A stretch of 64,000 nt of DNA. Source: Cryobacterium zongtaii (GTDB taxonomy: Bacteria > Actinomycetota > Actinomycetes > Actinomycetales > Microbacteriaceae). Of this stretch, positions 17,081 to 26,582 are shown in pieces (within the stretch, counting starts at the first letter, position 1; every line of letters starts with the position of its first letter). Under the pieces are notes generated by a model. The model searched no databases. It saw only the letters and a list, made by a program, of their open reading frames with translations, and was not told where the DNA came from. The stretch is from positions 174,239 to 238,238 of the forward strand of contig NZ_PPXD01000020.1 of the NCBI RefSeq assembly GCF_002909375.1. The letters are read 5' to 3'. The position numbers and the translations under genes are program-made.

Positions 17081-18091
17081 TCAGCGCACCGATTTCCTTC
17101 GTTCTTCCAATCCCAGCACCTCGACCATGCCCTCGTCAACGAGCTTGGTCCTGCCGTTCTCGCTCTCGGTCTCGCCTCGCCACCGCACATGCAGGTTCCA
17201 TCGCGCAGACATCTGTGACACGTCCACCTCGTCGCCGTAGCCGTCATTGATCACAAGAACCAGGGCGTCAATGTCGGCGATCGCGTCAATACTGACTTCG
17301 TAGACATCTGAGCCGTAGCGTTTCTTGACGTCGACGGTCTCCGTGAGGAGATCCACTCGACCTACTAGTTGGACTTCAGCGTGGTCGGGGCCTGGCGGGC
17401 TCCATCGTGAGATCTCCTTGCCCAGAAGGCGATGCTCAATCAGGTTGACGAAGTCGAGATCGTCAATGTCAAAACTGTAAAGGTCAAAGTCGCCGCTTTC
17501 GTACTCTCCCGGAAACTCGATACTGGCAAGAGACCGCACCACCGTCAGCTTGGCGCCAGTCTCGCGACTTAGTTCTTCGGTCAGATCGCGGATCCCTTTC
17601 GTGAAAATCCCGTCATCAGACACAAGCGTGAGGTTGTCGAACGGTGGCTCAGCGAGCTGTTCGAGAGCAGTGAGCCACAGCAACGTGTCTCGGTATCCGC
17701 CTCCATCCTTGTCAAACGGAGGCTGACGGTTCACCGCGCGCTCAGTCAGCTCGAGATGCGTGTTGTCAGGCGGTTCAGGGGTCTCGAACCCGATCTCGGC
17801 GAGGCGCGCGTCCAGGATCGACTCATATGCGTCGATTTCGTCGACGTAAACCTGTAGCAGAGCTACCGCCGCGTCTTTCGCTCGGTTGGTCGACTTCCGA
17901 ATGAGACTCTTAACCTGCCGGATCTTCTCTTCGTGGTCGCGGCGGTACCCGCCGATCGCTTCCAGCCGAGCGATCTCAGGAAGAATGAGACGCAGACGGT
18001 TCGCATCGATCGCGTCCTTCGCCACCTCCCACTTGCGGTCTCGAAGGATTGCGTCTTTCATGATGATGTTGGCGTCGACAACGACTAGCAC
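17081..18091 (-). CDS. PIN-domain protein (DUF4935-like), putative nuclease
   Basis: A 336-residue protein with an N-terminal PIN-like nuclease domain. Acidic residues expected for metal binding are seen in VVDANIIMKD (residues 3-12), in the RLEAIGGYRRDHEEK region, in GGGYRDTLLWLTA (about 128-140) and in LVSDDGIF (about 157-164). This is the DUF4935 pattern, found in proteins that may cut RNA. The C-terminal 150 residues are acidic and beta-rich and not recognised. No antitoxin gene lies next to it, so a classical VapBC pair is unlikely. Its place beside a YobI-type NTPase suggests defence cargo (inference). Confidence 0.8.
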   Translation of the reverse strand: MLVVVDANIIMKDAILRDRKWEVAKDAIDANRLRLILPEIARLEAIGGYRRDHEEKIRQVKSLIRKSTNRAKDAAVALLQVYVDEIDAYESILDARLAEIGFETPEPPDNTHLELTERAVNRQPPFDKDGGGYRDTLLWLTALEQLAEPPFDNLTLVSDDGIFTKGIRDLTEELSRETGAKLTVVRSLASIEFPGEYESGDFDLYSFDIDDLDFVNLIEHRLLGKEISRWSPPGPDHAEVQLVGRVDLLTETVDVKKRYGSDVYEVSIDAIADIDALVLVINDGYGDEVDVSQMSARWNLHVRWRGETESENGRTKLVDEGMVEVLGLEERRKSVR

Positions 18092-18315
18092 TTTCCCCCA
18101 TAAACTTGCCGTCCGGCGATATCGCAGTCATCCCACTCCGAGATGTGGCACCTTTTGTGGCACATCTGCAAGAATTCCCCGCGAGGCTTCCGCCCCACTG
18201 TAGTGGCCCCCGCAGCTACCGCAGGCCCCACAGGTTGGACGTGGGAGCTGAACTACCTAGACGACAGGCGACGTAGGCAGAGCAAGTTCCGGGAACTATC
18301 AACGAGAGCAACGAG

Positions 18316-18882
18316 ATGAGACCACTCCGATACTCGATTAACGTCACGCTCGACGGCTGCTGCCACCACGAGGCAGGACTCCCCCCGGACGAGGAGTCGA
18401 TGCGCTACTGGACCGCTCAGCTGGAGCGCGCCGATGCCCTGCTCTTCGGCCGGGTGACCTACGAGATGATGGCATCGGCCTGGCAGAAGCCAGACACGGG
18501 CACGTGGCCTGACTGGATTGAAGAGTGGCAGAAACCGTTCGCCGAGACCATCGACCGGGCGAAGAAGTACGTCGTGTCGAGCACACTGAGCGAGGTCGAT
18601 TGGAATGCCGACCTGGTGCGAGGCGACCTGGCACAAGCGGTTCAGCAGCTCAAGCAGGAGCCAGGCGAGGGCCTGTGGGTCGGTGGCGTGACGCTCCCCC
18701 TGGCCTTGGCGGATCTGGGGCTGATTGACGAGTACGAGTTCCTTGTGCAGCCGGTCCTCGCCGGACACGGCCCGACGTTGCTCGCCGGCCTGCGTGAGCG
18801 CATCCAGCTCAAACTCGTGGACCGCCATGAGTTCCGGTCCGGGGCAGTCGCCGTGCGTTATCAACCAACGCCAAGGACTTGA
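18316..18882 (+). CDS. Dihydrofolate reductase-family (RibD_C) protein
   Basis: A 188-residue protein with the RibD C-terminal/DHFR-like fold that binds NADPH. Features: N-terminal strand RYSINVTLDGC, LFGRVTYEMM (about residues 41-50), KKYVVSSTL, and LWVGGVTLPLALADLGLIDE, the family's G-rich cofactor loop. These small proteins are common in actinobacteria and their substrates are mostly unknown; they are not housekeeping DHFR. A truncated paralogue begins at 10939. The upstream leader GAGCAACGAG gives a weak ribosome binding site. Confidence 0.85.
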   Translation: MRPLRYSINVTLDGCCHHEAGLPPDEESMRYWTAQLERADALLFGRVTYEMMASAWQKPDTGTWPDWIEEWQKPFAETIDRAKKYVVSSTLSEVDWNADLVRGDLAQAVQQLKQEPGEGLWVGGVTLPLALADLGLIDEYEFLVQPVLAGHGPTLLAGLRERIQLKLVDRHEFRSGAVAVRYQPTPRT

Positions 18883-18967
18883 CCCGATTCGTACGTCTAC
18901 GAGTCGGCGCCGAGCCGCTCTCCCTCGAGCAGGCTCTGTTCCGCCGTTGACTGGAGTGTTCCCGGTC

Positions 18968-21900
18968 TTAGATCCGGTTGCGTACACCCTTTCCAGCTCC
19001 CCATCCGCGGTTGAAAATCTCCAAACGCCCGGCCGTCTCTAGCCGCTCCAGGAGTGTTTTGGCAGACGAGCCGGTTGGCAGGTTGAACTCCACTCCCGGA
19101 CCGCTGGTTAGAGCGTTATATGGCGCGTCCAGGAATGCCATCGTCTCGATCAACTGATCAGGGCTGAGGTCTCGATCTCGAACTAGATGTGGGAGCACGG
19201 CGCTAGCGTCCATGGTGACTCTCGCGATTCGGGATACCTGCTCGTGTGAAATCCTGATCCGCTTCTCGGCGGCGTAGATGCCTATCGCACGGAGCGGCTC
19301 GACTTGGTCATCGGGGACGAACGCAGCGACGTCCACTGCCAATTTGTTGCGGATGCTTACAGGGACATCATCGCTTTGAATCAGTTCTGCGACATACCCT
19401 GACACGAGCGCTGGGGTGATGAACATTTCCGCGTTCTTCGACACGGCGAATGCATCTGCGACTGAGGGCCAACCGCCTGTCGCGAAATGCGCGAAGGACG
19501 CGTACTCGTCGGGGACTATGCCTGCTCCTAAAGTGCATGCCAGCAGGTCGTCACCGGCGGGAACCAGTTTGACCGCCTCGACACCGTCTGGTAGTTCAAG
19601 CTGAACGGCGAGGGCGACGCGCTCGGTTGCTGTGAGAAGCGCGCTGGCGTTGAGAAGTAGAACGGCGAGAGCGACCCGGTCATCGTCATCAACCTCGGAC
19701 ACTCCTTGCAGGTCAATGGGGGTTCCGTCCTTGACAAGGTACTGAGCAAGGCTTTCATCGACGCCGTGTGCACCAACGTATTCCTTCAAATTGGTGGCAG
19801 TCGGGACGACCCTGTGGCCTGTAACGATGAGCGGCCAAACCTCGCGAGGGATTGCCGAGAAATCTGCCAGTTCCGCTTCAGGGGAGCTCGCCGCAATTAC
19901 CGCGGCAAGTTGCTCATCGGTCCAGGTGGCGTGTTGCTCTGCGATGACAGTCGCGAGGACAGATTCCGACATCACGACGATTGCACCAGCATCATTTACA
20001 AGCATCGCGTCGAGGTATGCGCCCAGGTTCCCTTTGCAGTAACGCCAAACCGCGTCATGCTTTCGGAGTTCGTCGATGGTCGGTGTTGTCGAGATCTCGA
20101 GCGCGGTCTGCAGGTTGGTTTTGGAGAGTTCGTACATTTCAGCGTTGACGATGCGCTTCCGAAGGGGTATTCCAAGAACGGTCAGGTCTGCGACAACGAT
20201 CCCGGCAGCCCGTGCGAAGCCGATGATTGTCACCGAGCGCGCATCAGTTTGAGGTTCGCGAAACGCGCTGAGTCTCGAGTACCCGCTTGCGAGGAGTGAG
20301 CGCACCTCCGCGGTGAAGTCGTAGGCGTCAATGGTTTCGCTACTCAGGAGGGCTGAATCCAGCAAGCGGAGTCTGGTGTCCTCGTCAGGAATACCGGTGT
20401 GGCCGGCGATGTACTTGAACAGTTGCTTCCAGGGATGGGCTGCAAGCACCTCGATGAGCTCTTCACGTGGGAACGTGGGGGCATTCATCGCCGCATCGAG
20501 GAAGACCTGCACGTCCTTGCTGTAGTGGGCCGAGATGAATGTGACAACTGCCTTCGCTAGGTCCAGCTTGTTGATCAAGAGGTGTGCAATGACCTCGAGG
20601 TTGAGCGCGCTAACAGAGCTCGTGAAGTCGTCTGGCACCTGCTCAAGTAGGTTCGTGATTGCGTTCTTCGTCTTGAACACGTAGTCGACGTACATTTGGT
20701 TTGGTTGGACACTGTGGTTGTAGAAGAAGGCGACGTCCACACCAATGAAGCTCCCGTAGAACCGCGCTGAATACTCCGAATAATTCCGGGTCAGAAATCC
20801 GCGACGCACGAGATCTCGTGCAAGTTCGGAATCGAGCGTGCTAGTAATCGTGTCGTTGAATTGTGTCTTGCCCGGAGGTACTTCGTACTGGGCGAGGTTT
20901 TCGAAGTCTGCACCACGCAGTGACGCGATGTCGTGGTCATACTGCTGTGCTTGATGGGCTAATTCGGCCGGTGTCGAGTCGCGCCATGTCTCGCCGTCGA
21001 TGCTGCCGGGGAATAGGGTTGCCAGCTCCGCCGCCCCGATGATCACGGGGCTATTCTCGTACTGCGGCCGGGCGGGCGCCAACGTTAGCGTGCCTGCTTC
21101 TGAGACGCGCAGCCAAAACCTCGGGGTGCTTGCGTCATCGAATGTATAAGCATCTCCGTCGACTTCGATTCCCGCATAGCCATACGTGGATCGCATCGAA
21201 ACCAGGCCCTTTAACGTGACCAACAGTTCCCCGAGAGCCACTGCAGTTTCGCCCTGGAGGCGGCGCATCTCTTCGGTCTGGACCAGCTCTCGGCGCTTCC
21301 TTTGGAGATCTTCAATGGTCGACCGAACGAGCTCTCTATGGCGGTCCTCGAGAGTGTCCAAGGCACTCGCGCGCTGCGGAATGGACTCGAAGTCCGCGAG
21401 GTGGAAGTTCTTGTAAGACACCAACGCGAACAGATCGTCCGGAGTCAGTCCCGGCGCGCGATTGTCAGTCCAGTAGAGCTGCTCGGCGTACACCGCGAAC
21501 TCGTTGCAGATGTTGATCAGCAGCCTCATGTCGGTCGTGTGGCGCGCGACGAGATCGAGTAAGGGTCGGGTGACAAGATCGTCGGGCAGGTGGAGCTTGG
21601 TCAGCGCTCCTGCAAGGAGGTCTCGAGCGTTGCGATGTGAGATGAACGACACGACGGGTATTACCAGTTCAAAGAACTTTGTCCTGTTCGCGCGTTCCAC
21701 GGCCGCAGTAGCCATATCGATCTTGCGGCCCGAGTTAGCGGGAGGCGACTTCGGCGATTTGTCGCCCGACTCTTTGTCAATCTCGTCGAGATCTGTGCCG
21801 ATTCTTTCGAAGAGGCTGTCCTTAATGGCGTAGATGAACCGAAGCGGCTCCGCGTTACCAATCCATTGAGAGGACGCGTTTATCAACGTGTTGAGTTCGC

Positions 21901-22672
21901 GGAGGGAGTCAAAGATCTGCGGATCATCGAAGCGATCGAGGTCTTCGAAGATCACGTATTTCGGCTCGACGGCGTCGAAGAAGGTTACGATTTCGTCGAG
22001 AAAGCCGTCGAAGTATGTGGTCGGCTTGTCGCCGAGGGTGATCGTTGTTCCGGCTGTTGTGACCTGGGAGACGATGCGGTCGCCGATGATTAGCCGCGCT
22101 AGCCACACAACCGCCACGATGAGGGCAACGAACACTGCACCCAGTGACAACGTCAAGAGCGGCTGGTCGGTGCCACCGAACCAGTTGCTCCCGGGCCGTA
22201 GGCCTATCAACCAGAGCAGTAATAGACCGCCGGTTGTGATCCCGAGCGCTTCAAGAAACGCGCGCCGACGGGTCAGCGGTTTGCTTCGCGCAAACCGCGA
22301 ACGGCGGAGCTTTCCCGGTTCCGCACGATAGACGAGCTGTTTGACCAACTCCTTTTGGATCCGATTGGTGAGGTCTTCATCGTCCTCGTCCGGGCCGAGC
22401 GTATTGATGCTGATTCGAAGGGTATCCGCCTTGTGCGCGAGTTCGAACTGATCGAGCACGCTCGATTTCCCCGAACCGTATCGGCCCGTGAGCGCAATGT
22501 TGCGATTCCTGGGCTCCTTAATCGCATCTTCAAGGTGGCGTAGATAACCCGCGTGGTGCAGTGCCTCGTACTGGGGCGCGAGAGTACGAAGGATCACTGA
22601 TGGCGCCGGCACCTCGGTAGGTTGAGGCGCGTCCTCGGTCATGTCCAGATCAGCTTCGTTGTGTGCAGTCAC
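18968..22672 (-). CDS. YobI-type membrane P-loop NTPase
   Basis: A very large protein of 1234 residues, close to the length of Bacillus subtilis YobI. Walker A is GRYGSGKSS (63-71) and Walker B is YVIFEDLDRFD (239-249). Two hydrophobic segments lie between them (about 140-160 and 172-197), so the NTPase domain is interrupted by a membrane hairpin, as in KAP/YobI NTPases. The remaining ~850 residues are helical and lack recognised motifs; they may recognise a target. KAP-like NTPases are frequent in defence islands and mobile elements. It is followed upstream on the same strand by the AlbA_2-type gene (gap of 260 bases, in which I see no gene). Function is not established for this family. Confidence 0.85.
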   Translation of the reverse strand: MTAHNEADLDMTEDAPQPTEVPAPSVILRTLAPQYEALHHAGYLRHLEDAIKEPRNRNIALTGRYGSGKSSVLDQFELAHKADTLRISINTLGPDEDDEDLTNRIQKELVKQLVYRAEPGKLRRSRFARSKPLTRRRAFLEALGITTGGLLLLWLIGLRPGSNWFGGTDQPLLTLSLGAVFVALIVAVVWLARLIIGDRIVSQVTTAGTTITLGDKPTTYFDGFLDEIVTFFDAVEPKYVIFEDLDRFDDPQIFDSLRELNTLINASSQWIGNAEPLRFIYAIKDSLFERIGTDLDEIDKESGDKSPKSPPANSGRKIDMATAAVERANRTKFFELVIPVVSFISHRNARDLLAGALTKLHLPDDLVTRPLLDLVARHTTDMRLLINICNEFAVYAEQLYWTDNRAPGLTPDDLFALVSYKNFHLADFESIPQRASALDTLEDRHRELVRSTIEDLQRKRRELVQTEEMRRLQGETAVALGELLVTLKGLVSMRSTYGYAGIEVDGDAYTFDDASTPRFWLRVSEAGTLTLAPARPQYENSPVIIGAAELATLFPGSIDGETWRDSTPAELAHQAQQYDHDIASLRGADFENLAQYEVPPGKTQFNDTITSTLDSELARDLVRRGFLTRNYSEYSARFYGSFIGVDVAFFYNHSVQPNQMYVDYVFKTKNAITNLLEQVPDDFTSSVSALNLEVIAHLLINKLDLAKAVVTFISAHYSKDVQVFLDAAMNAPTFPREELIEVLAAHPWKQLFKYIAGHTGIPDEDTRLRLLDSALLSSETIDAYDFTAEVRSLLASGYSRLSAFREPQTDARSVTIIGFARAAGIVVADLTVLGIPLRKRIVNAEMYELSKTNLQTALEISTTPTIDELRKHDAVWRYCKGNLGAYLDAMLVNDAGAIVVMSESVLATVIAEQHATWTDEQLAAVIAASSPEAELADFSAIPREVWPLIVTGHRVVPTATNLKEYVGAHGVDESLAQYLVKDGTPIDLQGVSEVDDDDRVALAVLLLNASALLTATERVALAVQLELPDGVEAVKLVPAGDDLLACTLGAGIVPDEYASFAHFATGGWPSVADAFAVSKNAEMFITPALVSGYVAELIQSDDVPVSIRNKLAVDVAAFVPDDQVEPLRAIGIYAAEKRIRISHEQVSRIARVTMDASAVLPHLVRDRDLSPDQLIETMAFLDAPYNALTSGPGVEFNLPTGSSAKTLLERLETAGRLEIFNRGWGAGKGVRNRI

Positions 22673-22932
22673 AGTGCCAGTATGGTCGGGCCCCCAGACA
22701 GAGCTCGCCGACTTGGTCCGCGGGGCCCTGTCGTGTCGTGTCTTGGGACCTTAATCCCCCGGCCCCGAATACGCTCGTCGGCCGCTACAAGCCGACGTTC
22801 AACTTTGGTCTGAAGCCCAGGATAACAACCGGCGACTCAAGCTCTCCCCGCGGTGCTGATCGTTCTCAATGTGGAAGGCGCCATCTCGAGGATCCGGCAG
22901 TGGGTGTTGAAAACGCGTGCTCTGCGGTGCAA

Positions 22933-23916
22933 TTACCGCGCCAGAAAAGCAACCGCTACTTCCTCAAGCGTCTCAGCGGCCCCGCGAACCTCGAAGATTT
23001 GCGCGGCTGCCTTTGTCTGATTGGCGTCCGTAAATGGCACTTTGCCTGCGATGAGGCTCCAGGCATCCCGCTCGTGCGACACGAACTGCTCGACATGTCC
23101 GACCGCTGCGAGAATTCCGGACTCGGTCGTTAAGAGCCGAATTCTCCGAACGCTCGCGTGGAAGAGCTGAAGTTGCGCTCCTTGCTCGACGCCGCTGTCC
23201 GTATCCACCCATTCAGCCAAATCCTGTTCGCTCCAGGCGCTTCTGCGACGGCTGGTCGCCGAGAGCATGCCCAGCATCGTGTCAGCCCAGCGCCGAGCAG
23301 CTCCAATTATCGAGTCGATTGTCGCCCGAATTTCGCTGTAATGAGCGTCGCGCCGCGATCCGTCAAGAAGGCGGTCCTGAAGCGATTCCAACTCTTCCTT
23401 CGTCGCTCGCTCTGTCGCGCCAGGCTGGCGCACGAACACGGTTCCGGCCTTAACCAATGATCCCTTTGCTGGTTGGAAGTCCTTTTGGAGGAGGGCAATA
23501 CGGTCTCCTGCGCGGGGCGGTTCCACAGTCACGATAAAGACAGTCGTCCCATCGACTGATACGGCTCGGCCGTCCCAGAGGGGAAACCCTTGCCCGCAGT
23601 ACCGGCCAATCGCATTCACCACGTTCGCCGAGTCCGGCACGCTCTGTCCTAACAGGAGTCCGGGCTCGGCCCCGATCACAACGTATGCGGCACCCTCGAA
23701 CTGCGTAGCAGCCACTCCGGGCATCCTGTTGGCGAAGCCGAGAATCGCGCGACCGATCGCGAACGAGGCCTCCGCGGAGGTCAGATCTGAGTATCCCTTC
23801 TTCCATTCCAGGGCCCTGCTCTCATCCACAGGTGCAGCCAAGACGACGGCCCTGATCAAGCCTGCAAGTTGATCGCTCGTGCGGAGAGAGCGGGAATAGT
23901 CGATATCGAGAGCCAT
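22933..23916 (-). CDS. AlbA_2/Schlafen-type domain protein
   Basis: A protein of 327 residues (350 if the open frame to 23985 is used; neither start has a strong ribosome binding site). Near residue 36 it has the AlbA_2 (divergent AAA-4/Schlafen-like) signature: ALEWKKGYSDL, then FAIGRAILGFANRMPGV and AAYVVIGAEPG. Family members bind nucleic acid and some act in defence. The C-terminal half is helical and unrecognised. It is the only same-strand neighbour upstream of the YobI-type NTPase and could form a two-gene unit with it, although the 260-base gap argues against tight coupling. Confidence 0.7.
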   Translation of the reverse strand: MALDIDYSRSLRTSDQLAGLIRAVVLAAPVDESRALEWKKGYSDLTSAEASFAIGRAILGFANRMPGVAATQFEGAAYVVIGAEPGLLLGQSVPDSANVVNAIGRYCGQGFPLWDGRAVSVDGTTVFIVTVEPPRAGDRIALLQKDFQPAKGSLVKAGTVFVRQPGATERATKEELESLQDRLLDGSRRDAHYSEIRATIDSIIGAARRWADTMLGMLSATSRRRSAWSEQDLAEWVDTDSGVEQGAQLQLFHASVRRIRLLTTESGILAAVGHVEQFVSHERDAWSLIAGKVPFTDANQTKAAAQIFEVRGAAETLEEVAVAFLAR

Positions 23917-24223
23917 GCTCTGATTTTCGCCTATCGAACCGACGATCGACTCCCGACCAAGGCCTGGAACCAGACGGGTAGCCATTCGGGTCCTAATCCG
24001 ACCGATGCTCGCGCTTCATCCTCCCCTACGCAATACCCCTCGTGTCTGGCTGCATGAAAAGCCCTATCCCTGCTTATCGGAGCTTGGTGGCGAGGGCGGT
24101 GCTACCGGGACGCTGGTCATAAGTTCACGTCTGATCGCGACCTTCAGGGAGTTCACCGGCGACACCGACCGGGGTGTGAGCTGGTTCCCCGTCTTCGTCT
24201 ACGGGTGGCTTCACGCTCCGCGT

Positions 24224-24310
24224 CGCGGGGCCTACCCGCTTGAACAGTTCGCCGAAGCCCATCGACTCGTCGAGGCCGGCGGACTGCTTGGGCGGCCCGT
24301 GCTGGTGTTT
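24224..24310 (+). pseudogene. Zinc-binding dehydrogenase (quinone oxidoreductase) C-terminal fragment
   Basis: Within a longer open frame (24005-24355) the segment AYPLEQFAEAHRLVEAGGLL followed by GRPVLVF matches the C-terminus of MDR-type quinone oxidoreductases (YPLE-A-EAHR-LE-G---GK-VL). The sequence before it does not look like that family, so only the gene's tail is present. It is a small relic between AlbA_2 and HNH genes. From 24356 to 24513 nothing is seen. Confidence 0.45.
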
Positions 24311-24513
24311 TGTTCTAAGTCAAGAGCCGATGAAGCAGGGCTTTCTGTCACCTAGAGGGCATGCGCACGGCATCGCGACACCTTGGCACGATCAGCTCGC
24401 CCTCGCGTCGCTGATTCATACAGCTTTTGATGGTTGATCACCGTTAACGCGCGAAAGCTGGGCAGCGTGGCGTTTGCGGCCCATTGATTCGCTGGAAACC
24501 AGTCATTGACCAA

Positions 24514-25252
24514 TCATGAGTATTCGAGTTCGGCCCGAACTACATCCAGTGCTGCAAACAGGTCCAGGCGTGCGAATCCCTCCATAAAACTCATCACCAT
24601 CACCTGACGAAGAACCGTCATGTTTATGGATTCATGATCCAAGATCTCGCCGGCGCGCCAGGCAGCTCGCTGAAGTGGGACGTTCACGAGATCGCGCATT
24701 CGAGCGATGGCTTCATAGTGCTGATCTTGCTGCCTTGCACTTTCACATTGCCTCCAATCGCCCAACTCGGCGGCATTGGCTCCCGAGTTGGCCAACATCG
24801 CATACTCCACCCACGCCGCTTTGGAAACGATAAGACCAGGTCGGTCCACCTCATCACTGGGAGCACCGAGTATCTTGACGGCCTCGTCGATGCAGGCAAT
24901 AGCCATCGAAATTTCGTCGACACTTGAGTGCTCCTTGAGTGCGTACCTCTCTGCTCGTTCTCTCATGGAATGAAGAGCCAGAGCGGGGTAGGAGGGCGCG
25001 TCATCGTCAATTACTCGAGAACAAACAGCGCAAAGCCAGATGCCGTTTCTGCCGACTGCCGCTCGAGGCGTGACAAGGACGAGTCGTACCGGGGCCCTTA
25101 GGGCTGGCAGCCGTAATGTGCGTTGCGACTCCTGCTCGCGAAAAACCGCCATTGGCTCCACCGGTAGGGCGCGATGTTAGCCTGCGACAGTTCGGCATTG
25201 AGCATCTGTGGCCAGGTCGGCGCTCTAGCTGTTGCTTTGTCGCTTGCCAGTC
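24514..25252 (-). pseudogene. HNH endonuclease-like gene broken by two frameshifts
   Basis: Three frames make up one HNH-type protein. Upstream frame: GHRCSMPNCRRLTS and AGVATHITAASPKGP. Middle frame, about 25088-25050: RYDSSLSRLERQSAE. Downstream frame: NGIWLCAVCSRVIDDD and a ~150-residue helical tail. The family has RCSNP-C, AAHI-AAS--GPRYD, then NGIWLC--C---ID, so order and spacing fit. Adding one C near 25088 (in a GGGCCCC run) and one A near 25050 (in GAAAC) would restore the frame. The zinc cysteines (C-x4-C and CxxC) and the AxHI catalytic area are preserved. The downstream piece alone would be a 215-residue protein without catalytic centre. Confidence 0.7.
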
Positions 25253-25448
25253 CGCCACAGATCGGTTGGGCTCGACGTGGAGATACTGTCGGGGCCTCGG
25301 GCGAACGCCGACGACCTTGTAGAGACGCTTCATGAGCGCCACAGCTTGGATCTACCGCCGGCGGCGCTCCCCGGCTGTAGTCGCTGGTCTGACGCCCGGC
25401 CTGAGTTGAATTCGTTCAAACGACGAGTTGCCCCCTACCATCTGTCCT

Positions 25449-26396
25449 ATGACAGCGTCTCGGCATCGCATTTCCGCGGTCACTCGTCGAAGGGTGACTG
25501 ACTCGATCGCGCTGTCGACGGTGCCCTGGGCCGGCAATCTCGACGAGCCTGACTTTTTGTCCCGTATCTACGACCTTAAGAACATGCCGAGCACAGATTC
25601 AAGGTACTCGAACGCTTTTGACGACATCTATCAGCACCAAGTTCGCAACTATGACTGGGGCGACGGCTGGGTCTTCAATGACTCACGGTTCAATGTCCTG
25701 CATTCCGACGATGACGAGTTCCTCAGGTTGCTCGCAGAGATGCTTCATCCCATCGTTCGCCCCGATGAAGCCGAGGTGTCCGAACTCCTCACCGAGTTCA
25801 ACGGGATGTTGCAGATTGACGGGTTCGCGTTGTATGCGAAGGACTGGATCAGCGGGCATGCCGTGTATGGCTGGAAGCGAACTGACGCTTTCCACGGTTC
25901 CTCGCCCGAGCTTCGGCTTCACGAGCGGCCATTAACTGATCCAGTTGTGCTTCAGCAGCATCTCACCCGCATACGAGACGGGCTTGTTACCGATCCCGCT
26001 GCCACGATTTCTGCGTGCAAGAGCCTGTTGGAGAGCCTTTTCAAGATCGTCTTGGACCAGAGTTCTGTCGACTACCCTCGAGCCGATGACGTGCCGCAAC
26101 TTTATAGAAAGGTCGCTGACCTTCTTTCACTGAGCGCGGAGTCGGTTCCAGCTTCCGTCCGCGGAAGCGAGGCGTCGCAGAAGATCTTGCGGACTCTTGT
26201 GACCACCGTAGGTACGCTGGCCGAGCTGCGCAACGAGCTCGGTATTGATCACGGCAAGTCTGAGCGAACCGCCGCCTTGGCACGGCATGCCCGGTTGGCG
26301 CTCAACGCCACCGTCACCGTTGCCGAGTTTATTCTTGACACCTGGCAGGACCGACTCGACTCTGGTCAGTTGCACCGTCACGCTGGCGAGGAATAA
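25449..26396 (+). CDS. Abortive infection family protein (Abi_C domain)
   Basis: A protein of about 315 residues. The last ~110 residues carry the Abi C-terminal pattern: long helices, TLVTTVGTLAELRNELGIDH with GKSERTAALARHARLAL, then a final TVAEFILDTW helix. The R-N-x-x-G-x-x-H-G segment is typical of this HEPN-related domain, thought to be an RNase in phage-induced growth arrest. The N-terminal half contains acidic and aromatic segments (YDWGDGWVFNDSRF) and is not recognised. The start is uncertain: an upstream ATG at 25428 is in frame and neither has a clear ribosome binding site. It is a single gene facing the relaxase gene. From 26397 to 26582 I see nothing. Confidence 0.75.
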   Translation: MTASRHRISAVTRRRVTDSIALSTVPWAGNLDEPDFLSRIYDLKNMPSTDSRYSNAFDDIYQHQVRNYDWGDGWVFNDSRFNVLHSDDDEFLRLLAEMLHPIVRPDEAEVSELLTEFNGMLQIDGFALYAKDWISGHAVYGWKRTDAFHGSSPELRLHERPLTDPVVLQQHLTRIRDGLVTDPAATISACKSLLESLFKIVLDQSSVDYPRADDVPQLYRKVADLLSLSAESVPASVRGSEASQKILRTLVTTVGTLAELRNELGIDHGKSERTAALARHARLALNATVTVAEFILDTWQDRLDSGQLHRHAGEE

Positions 26397-26582
26397 GAGC
26401 ACGGGCTCGCCAGGGGCGAGAGATGGATGGTGAGTGGGGCATTCGGTCCGGCTGGGCGCCACCTGTACGAAGAAATGGGTTGCTCGAGGAATTCGAAGCC
26501 TTCGCTCTCTAGATCGTCGTGACGCTAAGGGGTTTCGGAACGTAGCAGACTTCAGTTCCCACCGGCACCGGAGGCACTGGCA

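Noticed and set aside
25007..25342. Separate 111-codon gene upstream of the HNH tail
   Set aside because: Its middle part is the first half of the HNH domain; the end after the shift is out of frame.
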